This document shows, piece by piece, positions 1-6,569 of a stretch of 12,197 nt of DNA. How positions within the stretch are numbered: the first letter of the stretch is position 1; each line of letters starts with the position of its first letter. Position numbers and translations under genes: made by a program. A model generated the notes under the pieces. That model ran no database searches. It was given only the letters and a program-made list of their open reading frames with translations, and had not been told where the DNA came from. Location of the stretch: assembly GCA_903858975.1 (NCBI GenBank), contig CAIOKW010000343.1, forward strand, positions 1-12,197, in the 5' to 3' direction. The stretch is from Oligoflexia bacterium. GTDB taxonomy: Bacteria; Bdellovibrionota; UBA1018; CAIMNF01.

Positions 1-2700
1 CTGCAAGTGGGAAGCATTAAATTGAAAGTATCCAAGTTGGATGGGTACGATAATGGGATCTAGCAACTTTAGCCTAAAGCCTGACTTCTCGAGTCGATAT
101 TGATTGAGTGCAAGTTCACCTCTTGCCAGCTCGGATTGAGTGCTTAAGAAATCAAGACTCATATGTCCGGTCAACTTTCCGATCAGCTCGGGATCATCAA
201 GGAGCCTCGGATTCAGAATGAGAATCGCTGGAGAAAAATCAAAGTCATTTAAATCAATCCGTACGGAAGACGGCTGCTTCGGTGAAAGCGCATATTTTAC
301 TTGGGCTGTGAGTTGATCTCCAAAAACGTTTCCACTCGCTCGGAGTGTATTCTCTCCTACTTCAAGGTTGAATCGGGAGGAGTCATAGTTTTCACCCTTA
401 ATTTCCGTGTCATAGACTCGACCTTCGGTTTTTGACTTCAGGTGATCCATTCTTCCACTTCCGGTGCTTCGGATTTCAATCTTAGATCGAGCCGGAATTT
501 CAAGACGCTCAATAAAATCGAGATCATTAAAGCTAAAATTTTCGGTTCTAAAATCCCAGCTCATTTCGTCAGTGCTTGACTTAAAATCAATCGCCCCATG
601 CACGGATCCACTCGATTTAAGAATGTTCGCATTCCGCGCAAAATACGTTCCGTGATCATAGCCAAGCTCGAGCTTCACTCGCCTCGCCTTCTCCCCAAAC
701 CAAGACCAGTCTGATCCCTCAACCTTTGCCGTAATCATGAGTTCGGGGGTTGCGATTTTTCCGCCGACCTCAACAGTCCCATGAATCTCCCCCTTCAGCT
801 GGTATGGGTACCAACTTACTTTCTTTACGAGACTGGAGAGAATCTCCGAAAGATCTTCTACTCGACCTGAGTGAATATCTAAGGGCAGGTAAAGCTCATC
901 ACTTCCTGCAAGATCGATCGAACCTTCTGAGAGCGAATAGAATGTGTTCTTGTGATTTGCTTGGATGTCACTAAAACGAAGCTCAGAGATTCCATCGTCG
1001 TAGGTGATGCGACCTTTTACTTTGCCAAAATGGAGCCCTATGTAGTTTGTATCATTTAATTGGGTGTCGAAATCAAGCAGCAGATCTTCGGCCGTTCCAT
1101 GAATGTGGGCATCTAAATCACCCTCGCCGGAAATTTCATTCCCAGCTATTTCATGAACCTCTTTAAGATCAATTGGGCCTCGAGCATGGAAGTCAAATCC
1201 CGTATCTCCATGAACACCCCCTGCAACCTTCAGCTGTGTTTTTTGAATCGAGACCGTCATTTCTCTAAAATCAATTCCCAGCGGAGAGACATCAAGTCCT
1301 CCCTTAAGCAGGATGGGGCGTGGTGGCTTCAAAATGAACACCATAGGACGAGGAACTCCGAGCTTTTGATTGGTGAGTCCAAAATGAGCCACACTGAGAT
1401 CCACATTCGTCTTCAGTTTCCAACGCGATTTATCAGGAGTAAATTGTGCCTGGAGCTTGCCGCTGATACTCGACTCTAGCGGGCATACTTCTTTTGCAAC
1501 CACCCCCCCGAGCCAATGGATATCTCCGTTCTCGATTTCTGCTTGAACTGAAAACGGCTCGTTGAAACTTAAAGGCACCTTCATGGGGAGAACCTTCAGA
1601 CGCCCGAGCCCATAGGTCTTGTTTTGCTCAGTCGCTTCAAGTGACTTTAACTCAAGCTTTTTTGATTTCAGATCAATTCCACCCTCAAGCGTAAGCCGAT
1701 CAGCGCTCACTCGGTCCCACTTGATTCCTTCGCCTTGAACACTGAACTGCCCCTTCAAGGTCTCTTCAATGTTTCTCAGACTTGCTTGCACTTGGGCTTT
1801 TACTTGGACATCGCCTCGCCATTGATCCTGATTCAGATTGGCAAGGAAGAAGGTCTCAAGGTCTGAGGTGCTCTCAACATCGGCATGAAGCTGAGGCTCT
1901 CCTTTAGGATCTAAAATGTTTCCATCAATCTCACCCTTAAGTTTTAGCCGAATTCCAGACAGCTCGGCAATGAAGGGGGAAAGAAGAATGCCTTGGTCTG
2001 TGATCTCCATATTCCACTGGAGCTGATTTGCTTCCTTCACCGGAAGGCTCTTCATGGATTCGGGGGGAGTCACCTTGACTGCGTTCACGACCGCTGTTGA
2101 AACGAAGCCATCTCGACCGTGAACTTTTTGTTTCGAAAGTACGAGTTCTTTCACAACTAATTCCGCTCCGAACTCTTCTTTTTTTTCGCCCGGCAACTCG
2201 GTTTGAATATTCAGATAAGTATCGACGAAACGAAAGCCATTAATCTGAAGCTGTACAAGATCCTGCCAATTTAATGAAGCAGTACTCTTCACTTTGGTCT
2301 TTGCTTTTAACGCTTGTGCGTAGAGGCGGCCTTGAACCGCTCCTCCCCGTACCTCAATCTCCGAAACCTGAAGGAGGCCTGAAAACATTTGGATCGGAGC
2401 GAAACTCACTTTAAGCTCTTTGGCTTCAATCTGCCCTTCGATCGGAATCTGCGAAACGTTCTCTCGTTCAATATGGATTTTGGGGTTCACGACTCCCACT
2501 CCCGGCGGAAACAAATAGAGCTTTAAGTTGGAGAAGTCGCCCACCACTCCTAATTTCCGGGGAGAGCGTTCAGAAATCATCTGCTTTACGGAGTTTCCGA
2601 AAGATTCACTTTGAAGATAGAGGAGCCCACCCGCAAGCATCATTGCGGAGAGTGATAGAAAGGAAAGTAACGCAATTTTTATTTTCCGATTCGTACTCAC
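1..2700 (-). CDS. Large AsmA/TamB-like envelope protein (3' end outside window)
   Basis: I translated this frame by hand. It is open without a stop for 900 codons from a GTG at 2700 to the window edge, so only the C-terminus is missing. A short basic N-terminus (TNRKIK) is followed by one hydrophobic segment at about residues 8-29. After that comes a long, cysteine-poor stretch of alternating short beta-like segments, rich in 'G-I/L-D-x-hydrophobic' patterns such as LKGEIDGNI, LEGGIDLK and SGEGDLDAHIHG. This is the style of AsmA, TamB and related DUF3971-type proteins: inner-membrane anchored, with a long periplasmic beta-groove thought to move phospholipids or assist outer-membrane biogenesis. 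The C-terminal TamB domain would lie outside the window, so AsmA-like and TamB-like cannot be separated here. The start overlaps the stop of the upstream TPR gene as GTGA, with only a weak AGAG upstream, so translation is probably coupled. Family call moderate; reading frame certain. Confidence 0.78.
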   Translation of the reverse strand, partial: MSTNRKIKIALLSFLSLSAMMLAGGLLYLQSESFGNSVKQMISERSPRKLGVVGDFSNLKLYLFPPGVGVVNPKIHIERENVSQIPIEGQIEAKELKVSFAPIQMFSGLLQVSEIEVRGGAVQGRLYAQALKAKTKVKSTASLNWQDLVQLQINGFRFVDTYLNIQTELPGEKKEEFGAELVVKELVLSKQKVHGRDGFVSTAVVNAVKVTPPESMKSLPVKEANQLQWNMEITDQGILLSPFIAELSGIRLKLKGEIDGNILDPKGEPQLHADVESTSDLETFFLANLNQDQWRGDVQVKAQVQASLRNIEETLKGQFSVQGEGIKWDRVSADRLTLEGGIDLKSKKLELKSLEATEQNKTYGLGRLKVLPMKVPLSFNEPFSVQAEIENGDIHWLGGVVAKEVCPLESSISGKLQAQFTPDKSRWKLKTNVDLSVAHFGLTNQKLGVPRPMVFILKPPRPILLKGGLDVSPLGIDFREMTVSIQKTQLKVAGGVHGDTGFDFHARGPIDLKEVHEIAGNEISGEGDLDAHIHGTAEDLLLDFDTQLNDTNYIGLHFGKVKGRITYDDGISELRFSDIQANHKNTFYSLSEGSIDLAGSDELYLPLDIHSGRVEDLSEILSSLVKKVSWYPYQLKGEIHGTVEVGGKIATPELMITAKVEGSDWSWFGEKARRVKLELGYDHGTYFARNANILKSSGSVHGAIDFKSSTDEMSWDFRTENFSFNDLDFIERLEIPARSKIEIRSTGSGRMDHLKSKTEGRVYDTEIKGENYDSSRFNLEVGENTLRASGNVFGDQLTAQVKYALSPKQPSSVRIDLNDFDFSPAILILNPRLLDDPELIGKLTGHMSLDFLSTQSELARGELALNQYRLEKSGFRLKLLDPIIVPIQLGYFQFNASHLQ

Positions 2701-3440
2701 AAAGTTTTTACTCTAAAGGCTGCGTCCCTAAAAAATGAATCACTCAGTAACACCTTCCCGTACCAAGCTTTTGCGCCGCTTCGATTTCCCAAGGCCTCCT
2801 CGACACGCCCCATGAGGTAATAAAGCGGCGTCTTTTCCTCGTGTTGAAGTTCCGCATCCGAAATAGCAGGCTCTAAAATCATTTTCGCCTCAAATGCTTC
2901 ATCTAAGCCTAAGAAGCATTCAGCGCACAGCGCGAGAGCCGAAACACCAAGTTCCCCCAAATCTGTGAACTCTTGGCGTACTACTCGAATTGATTTTTGA
3001 AGTTCTCGGATCGCATCCCGGAAACAACCCATCTCAAAAAATGCGACGCCTAAATCAAAATGCTCTTTACCCGAGAGCTCGGCATTGTAATTCCAATTCT
3101 CCAAATGGGGATCAATTGACTCGAGGCCTAACTCTAACCCCAGATCCTCATTCAATTTTCGAATCACTTCATCGGGATCTTCAAACGATGATTTCGTTTG
3201 TGATCTTGGATGAGATTCCAATATTTGATCGAGTTCTTTTTTTTGAATCTGACTTAATATTTCTTGTGCTTTTTTGAAGTGAGGACTGAGGATGAGTGCT
3301 CGATACAGGATTTTCTTCGCCTCATCATAGAGACCCTCCTGCAATAAAATCTTAGCGCTTTCCACCTCATCCTTGAGTGAAACTCGGGTCGCTTCCAGCG
3401 AATGGATTTTTTCTGGGCTTTCGCCTGTATTTTCAGACAC
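2697..3440 (-). CDS. TPR-repeat protein, 247 aa
   Basis: This protein has no signal peptide or membrane segment, so it is probably cytoplasmic. TPR-like helical pairs are visible at about residues 26-60 (LLQEGLYDEAKKILYRAL) and 125-155 (HFDLGVAFFEMGCFRDAIRE). A last one lies near 205-240 (LYYLMGRVEEALGNRSGAKA). The middle block, of the DLG-FFEMG-F-DAI type, is common in TPR proteins of former Deltaproteobacteria. An acidic linker (about 85-115) separates the first repeat from the rest. The start is GTG at 3440, preceded by an AGAGGA sequence about 11 bases away that lies in a possible hairpin. Its stop overlaps the GTG of the AsmA/TamB-like gene by four bases, so the two are likely co-produced. 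TPR proteins are scaffolds. The partner is unknown; the coupled envelope gene is the obvious candidate, by inference only. Confidence 0.85.
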   Translation of the reverse strand: MSENTGESPEKIHSLEATRVSLKDEVESAKILLQEGLYDEAKKILYRALILSPHFKKAQEILSQIQKKELDQILESHPRSQTKSSFEDPDEVIRKLNEDLGLELGLESIDPHLENWNYNAELSGKEHFDLGVAFFEMGCFRDAIRELQKSIRVVRQEFTDLGELGVSALALCAECFLGLDEAFEAKMILEPAISDAELQHEEKTPLYYLMGRVEEALGNRSGAKAWYGKVLLSDSFFRDAAFRVKTL

Positions 3441-3446
3441 TTTTAC

Positions 3447-3474
3447 GCCAATCCTCTAGTTAAAAGGATACGGC
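3447..3474 (-). promoter_or_regulatory. Hairpin covering the TPR gene's ribosome binding site
   Basis: On the minus strand the accC-TPR gap can fold as GCCG-(T bulge)-ATCCTT, loop TTAACTA, GAGGAT-TGGC. That is ten pairs, two of them G-T wobbles, with one bulged base. The 3' arm contains the AGAGGA likely used as Shine-Dalgarno sequence for the GTG at 3440. No U-run follows on the minus strand (GTAAAAG), so it does not look like an intrinsic terminator. It could damp translation of the TPR gene or mark an RNA processing site. The fold was found by eye and may be chance. Confidence 0.35.
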
Positions 3475-3482
3475 TTTTAGGG

Positions 3483-4841
3483 CTATTTTTGGAGGAATTC
3501 TTCAATAAAACGTGTTGTATATTTAGACTCGACAAATTGCTGACTCGCAAAAATTTGACGATGAATGGGGATCGTAGTTTTGATTCCTTTAATCACAAAC
3601 TCGTCCAAAGCTTGACGCATTTTTGCAATCGCTTCGTCTCGATCTTTCCCGTGAACAATCAATTTTGCGAGAAGAGAGTCATAAAACGGTACCACTTTGT
3701 ATTCGTCGTAGATGAAAGAATCCACACGAACCCCGAAGCCACCGGGCACATGGAGTGCTGTTACTTTACCCGGGCAAGGATGAAAGGTTTCTGGATCTTC
3801 TGCGTTGATTCGAACTTCAAACGAGTGCCCTCTGAGCACGATATCATCCTGCGTGAAACTCAGCTCTTCTCCGGCTGCAATTTTAATTTGTTCTTTAATG
3901 AGGTCCACTCCAGTGATCATCTCAGTCACGGGATGCTCTACTTGAATCCGGGTATTCATTTCCATGAAGTAGTACTTCAGGTCTAAATCAACCAGGAACT
4001 CAACGGTTCCGACACTCTCGTAATTCACGTGTTTGCAAAGCGCTAAAGCATCGGCTCCCATTTTCTTTCGAATTTCTGGGGTGAGCACTGGGCTCGGCGC
4101 TTCTTCAATTAATTTTTGGTGACGACGCTGGATGGAGCAATCGCGCTCGCCTAAAAACACTCGATTGCCATATCGATCGCAAGCCACTTGAATTTCTACG
4201 TGGCGTGGGTATTCGCAAAACTTCTCCACATAGAGTGAACCATCACCGAAGGCAGCTCTCGCTTCTTCACTACAGCGCTGAAACGAGTCTGCGAGATCTT
4301 TTTCATTTCGAATGATGAAAATTCCTCGACCTCCGCCACCCGCGGCCGCCTTGAGGATCACTGGAAACCCAATTTTAACTGCGGCCTCAACGGCCTCCTC
4401 AACACCCGAAACGGCTGAGAGTGTTCCTGGTAACATCGGAACATTTGCCTCACGAGCTTTCGCTCGAGCCCGGGTCTTTTCTCCCATGGCTTCAATATTC
4501 TCGGGTGTCGGACCAATGAACGTTAACTTGCATTCTCTCACTAAACGCGCAAACTCTGCATTCTCTGAAAGAAATCCATATCCTGGATGAATCGCTTCCA
4601 CCCCGGTCACTTCAGCCGCAGAGAGAATACTCATCATGTTGAGGTAAGAAAGCTTAGGAGACGGAGGCCCAATACAAATAGCCTCATCTGCAAGCTTTAC
4701 GTGAAGTGAGGTTTCATCCGCACTTGAATAAACGGCGACTGTTTTAATTCCAAGCTCACGGCAGGCGCGAATGATCCGAAGTGCGATTTCACCACGGTTT
4801 GCGATTAGGATTTTCTTAAAGGGCGGCTTTTTTGCGCTCAT
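3483..4841 (-). CDS. accC: Biotin carboxylase, acetyl-CoA carboxylase subunit
   Basis: AccC carboxylates the biotin on AccB using ATP and bicarbonate, the first half-reaction of acetyl-CoA carboxylase and so of fatty-acid synthesis, in the cytoplasm. The 452-residue product is close to the usual ~450. It shows the N-terminal KKILIANRGEIALRI (9-23), the HPGYGFLSEN turn (85-94), the ATP-grasp glycine loop AAAGGGGRG (165-173), the RDCSIQRRHQK loop (233-243), the metal/catalytic EMNTRIQVEH (294-303) and a C-terminal domain with RINAEDP (344-350). I chose the ATG at 4841 because the family's N-terminus begins there. An in-frame ATG at 4904 would add 21 non-homologous residues and overlap accB by about 50 bases. 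The start lies 10 bases after the accB stop with no clear ribosome binding site, which suggests coupling to accB. All expected motifs are intact. Confidence 0.98.
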   Translation of the reverse strand: MSAKKPPFKKILIANRGEIALRIIRACRELGIKTVAVYSSADETSLHVKLADEAICIGPPSPKLSYLNMMSILSAAEVTGVEAIHPGYGFLSENAEFARLVRECKLTFIGPTPENIEAMGEKTRARAKAREANVPMLPGTLSAVSGVEEAVEAAVKIGFPVILKAAAGGGGRGIFIIRNEKDLADSFQRCSEEARAAFGDGSLYVEKFCEYPRHVEIQVACDRYGNRVFLGERDCSIQRRHQKLIEEAPSPVLTPEIRKKMGADALALCKHVNYESVGTVEFLVDLDLKYYFMEMNTRIQVEHPVTEMITGVDLIKEQIKIAAGEELSFTQDDIVLRGHSFEVRINAEDPETFHPCPGKVTALHVPGGFGVRVDSFIYDEYKVVPFYDSLLAKLIVHGKDRDEAIAKMRQALDEFVIKGIKTTIPIHRQIFASQQFVESKYTTRFIEEFLQK

Positions 4842-4851
4842 AAGATTTGAA

Positions 4852-5388
4852 TCAAGCGGTATCAATGATGAAGAGAGCCTCACCAAATTCAACCGGCTGT
4901 CCATTCTCCACTAGGATTTGAACGATTTTCCCGGCGAAATCAGCCTCGATCTCGTTCATGAGTTTCATCGCTTCGATAATACAAAGTGAGTCTCCGGGAG
5001 AAACACGCTTACCCACCTCAACATAGGGTGCTGAAGTAGGAGAAGGTGAACGATAAAAAGTTCCCACAAATGGAGACAATACCTTTTTATAGCTTGCCGG
5101 ATCTTTTGCCTCAACTGCTTGAGCGCTGGATTGAGAGGATGCCGCTGGCATTTGGACAAAGGTTTGAGCTGAAGCAAAAGAAGGCGCTGAAGCAAGCATT
5201 CCAGTCTTCATCACAATCTTTTGAGCACCTTGGGACCACTCAAACTCAGCAACACCCTTCGATCTTAAAAAATCAGCAAGTTCTCCAAGAGCATCCAATT
5301 CAAATGGAAGTGAACTCTTCTTAGAAGTTGCTTTCGGTGCTGGTTTTGCAGCTGGCGACTTTTTCTTACTTATTGGCTTTTTCGACAT
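4852..5388 (-). CDS. accB: Biotin carboxyl carrier protein of acetyl-CoA carboxylase
   Basis: AccB carries the biotin that AccC carboxylates and the carboxyltransferase unloads to make malonyl-CoA. The product is 178 residues. It has a Lys/Ala/Pro-rich start (MSKKPISKKKSPAAKPAPK), then a helical AccC-binding region (about 28-62, LDALGELADFLRSKG), an Ala/Ser/Gln-rich mobile linker, and the lipoyl/biotinyl domain from about residue 103. The biotin motif is EAMKLMNEIEAD, the acceptor lysine being about K142, with the VGTFYRSPSP 'thumb' region upstream as in classic BCCPs. Its ATG at 5388 lies inside the efp reading frame, giving a 23-base overlap in another frame with only a weak CAAG upstream. 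An alternative ATG at 5421 would lengthen the overlap to 56 bases and add an atypical MFSELIRVIQV. The biotin ligase is not in this window. Confidence 0.96.
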   Translation of the reverse strand: MSKKPISKKKSPAAKPAPKATSKKSSLPFELDALGELADFLRSKGVAEFEWSQGAQKIVMKTGMLASAPSFASAQTFVQMPAASSQSSAQAVEAKDPASYKKVLSPFVGTFYRSPSPTSAPYVEVGKRVSPGDSLCIIEAMKLMNEIEADFAGKIVQILVENGQPVEFGEALFIIDTA

Positions 5389-5938
5389 AACTTGAATCAC
5401 GCGTATCAATTCTGAGAACATCGCCTTCAGAAATATGGAATGGAACTTGAACGACTGCGCCGGTCTCCATGGTTGCTGGCTTTGATCCGCCGGTTACCGT
5501 GTCCCCGCGGAAAGCCGGGTCTGTTTTTACCACTTTCAATTCAACGAAAGTAGGAAGGTCAACGGTGATCGGGCGGTCATTGTAGAAAACCACCTGAACT
5601 TGCATATTGTCTTGCATGAACAAAGACTGCTCGCCAATTTGCTCTTCGCTAATAATGGTCTGTTCGTAATTTTCAGTATTCATGAAATTGAAACCACTGC
5701 TGTCCTTATAGAGAAACTGCATGTCTTTGATTTCAACGTTCGCAGCAGGGATACGCTCACCTGACTTAAAGGTACGCTCGATTACGTTTCCGTTTAAAAG
5801 GTTCTTCAGCTTCGTACGAGTGAAGGCGCTTCCTTTGCCGGGACTGACGTGTTGAAAGTCCACAATCTGAAACGGGGTGTTATCGATCTCAAGTTTAACG
5901 TTCTTCTTAAATTCGTTCGTAGGATATACAGATGCCAT
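5366..5938 (-). CDS. efp: Translation elongation factor P
   Basis: EF-P enters the ribosomal E site region and relieves stalling at consecutive prolines. The 190-residue length and three-domain layout match the family: KOW-like domain (about 1-65), OB domain (about 68-130) and C-terminal OB domain (about 131-190). The tip loop reads SPGKGSAFTRTK, placing the modifiable lysine at K35, equivalent to E. coli K34. A lysine rather than arginine here fits EpmA-type beta-lysylation or another lysine modification and argues against the EarP-arginine type. The C-terminal signature GGSKPATMETGAVVQVPFHI and GDVLRIDTR are textbook. The ATG at 5938 has a good GGAG five bases upstream and lies 31 bp after the TPR gene stop. 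No modification enzyme gene is in the window. PilP in the same cluster contains a four-proline run, a possible client. Confidence 0.98.
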   Translation of the reverse strand: MASVYPTNEFKKNVKLEIDNTPFQIVDFQHVSPGKGSAFTRTKLKNLLNGNVIERTFKSGERIPAANVEIKDMQFLYKDSSGFNFMNTENYEQTIISEEQIGEQSLFMQDNMQVQVVFYNDRPITVDLPTFVELKVVKTDPAFRGDTVTGGSKPATMETGAVVQVPFHISEGDVLRIDTRDSSYVEKANK

Positions 5939-5942
5939 AGTT

Positions 5943-5947
5943 TCTCC
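5943..5947 (-). promoter_or_regulatory. Ribosome binding site of efp
   Basis: GGAGA on the minus strand lies in the 31-bp gap before efp, with AAACT between the GGAG and the ATG at 5938. It is among the clearest Shine-Dalgarno sites in the window. This fits high, independent translation of efp rather than re-initiation from the preceding gene. Confidence 0.7.
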
Positions 5948-5969
5948 GGTCTATATGGGGTACCAAAAG

Positions 5970-6569
5970 TTAGTATTGCTTCGCAAGTTTAATTCGTTCA
6001 ACTCGAAGGAGGAGCTCCTGAAGGAGCACGACCCGGCTGACCCACTCTTTTTTACGGACTCCCGGGTCGCTCGAGATCGCCGTATCGGCAGTTTTTACCG
6101 AGTAACTTTTCAGTGGAATCGGGTCTTTTTGAAGGACCATGACTCCGTCCTCGTAGGCTCGTGATTCGATTTCCTGGACGAGTCGGGCAATTTCTTGATC
6201 CTGAGGCATGAAGAAAAGTAAAACTTTATACGCCGCAAGAGAATCGGATAAGCGCCCGAGAATCAAATAGCTCTCGGCCAAAAGTTTTTGGGCAACTAAA
6301 TTATCGGGTGCATCCAGGACCACCGGCTCGAGTTCCTTGATCGTCGCCTCGTAATCCCCTTTATCAAATAGCGCACGCGCGAGCGCCACATGGCCGCCGA
6401 TAAAGTGAGGGTGATGCCGAATTCCATCTCTGCAAATTTCAATCGCCTCATCAAGGAGTCCCGCTTTTCGATAAGACTCAGCCAAGGGTGCAAATACCCG
6501 AGACTTAGGATCCTCCTGGTACTTTTTCAAGTAATGATAAATCTGAGGGTTACCGCGAGGTCGATTCAT
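5970..6569 (-). CDS. TPR-repeat protein between pilQ and efp, 199 aa
   Basis: No signal peptide, lipobox or membrane segment is visible, so the protein is probably cytoplasmic. Three consecutive TPR units span about residues 24-125: APLAESYRKAGLLDEAIEIC, then VALARALFDKGDYEATIKEL, then LLAESYLILGRLSDSLAAYK. A variable acidic linker follows (about 130-170). It ends in a Leu/Arg-rich amphipathic helix (about 175-197, VVLLQELLLRVERIKLAKQY) that may mediate self-association. The ATG overlaps the pilQ stop as ATGA, with AGGA upstream, so it is translationally coupled to the secretin gene. That coupling suggests a pilus-related role, for example as a scaffold for PilM or the motor ATPases. This is inference. 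It is not a Tgl/PilF-type pilotin, because those are lipoproteins. Confidence 0.85.
   Translation of the reverse strand: MNRPRGNPQIYHYLKKYQEDPKSRVFAPLAESYRKAGLLDEAIEICRDGIRHHPHFIGGHVALARALFDKGDYEATIKELEPVVLDAPDNLVAQKLLAESYLILGRLSDSLAAYKVLLFFMPQDQEIARLVQEIESRAYEDGVMVLQKDPIPLKSYSVKTADTAISSDPGVRKKEWVSRVVLLQELLLRVERIKLAKQY

Noticed and set aside
464..1479. Three plus-strand open frames of 63-108 codons
   Set aside because: All are antisense to the continuous 900-codon minus-strand frame and show no recognisable features.
3402..3986. Plus-strand open frame of 194 codons
   Set aside because: It lies antisense over accC and the TPR gene start, has no family resemblance, and the minus-strand frames are clearly real.
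4842..4904. Longer accC start
   Set aside because: It would add 21 residues absent from the family and overlap accB deeply.
5389..5421. Longer accB start
   Set aside because: It adds MFSELIRVIQV, not typical of BCCP, and increases the efp overlap to 56 bases; not fully excluded since neither start has a strong site.
5948..5960. TATAGA as a -10 box before efp
   Set aside because: No -35 element sits 16-18 bases upstream, and the transcript start would fall on the efp ribosome binding site.
6014..6027. Perfect inverted repeat GCTCCT-GA-AGGAGC
   Set aside because: It is within the TPR coding sequence where Leu/Gln/Glu codons repeat, the loop is two bases and no U-run follows.
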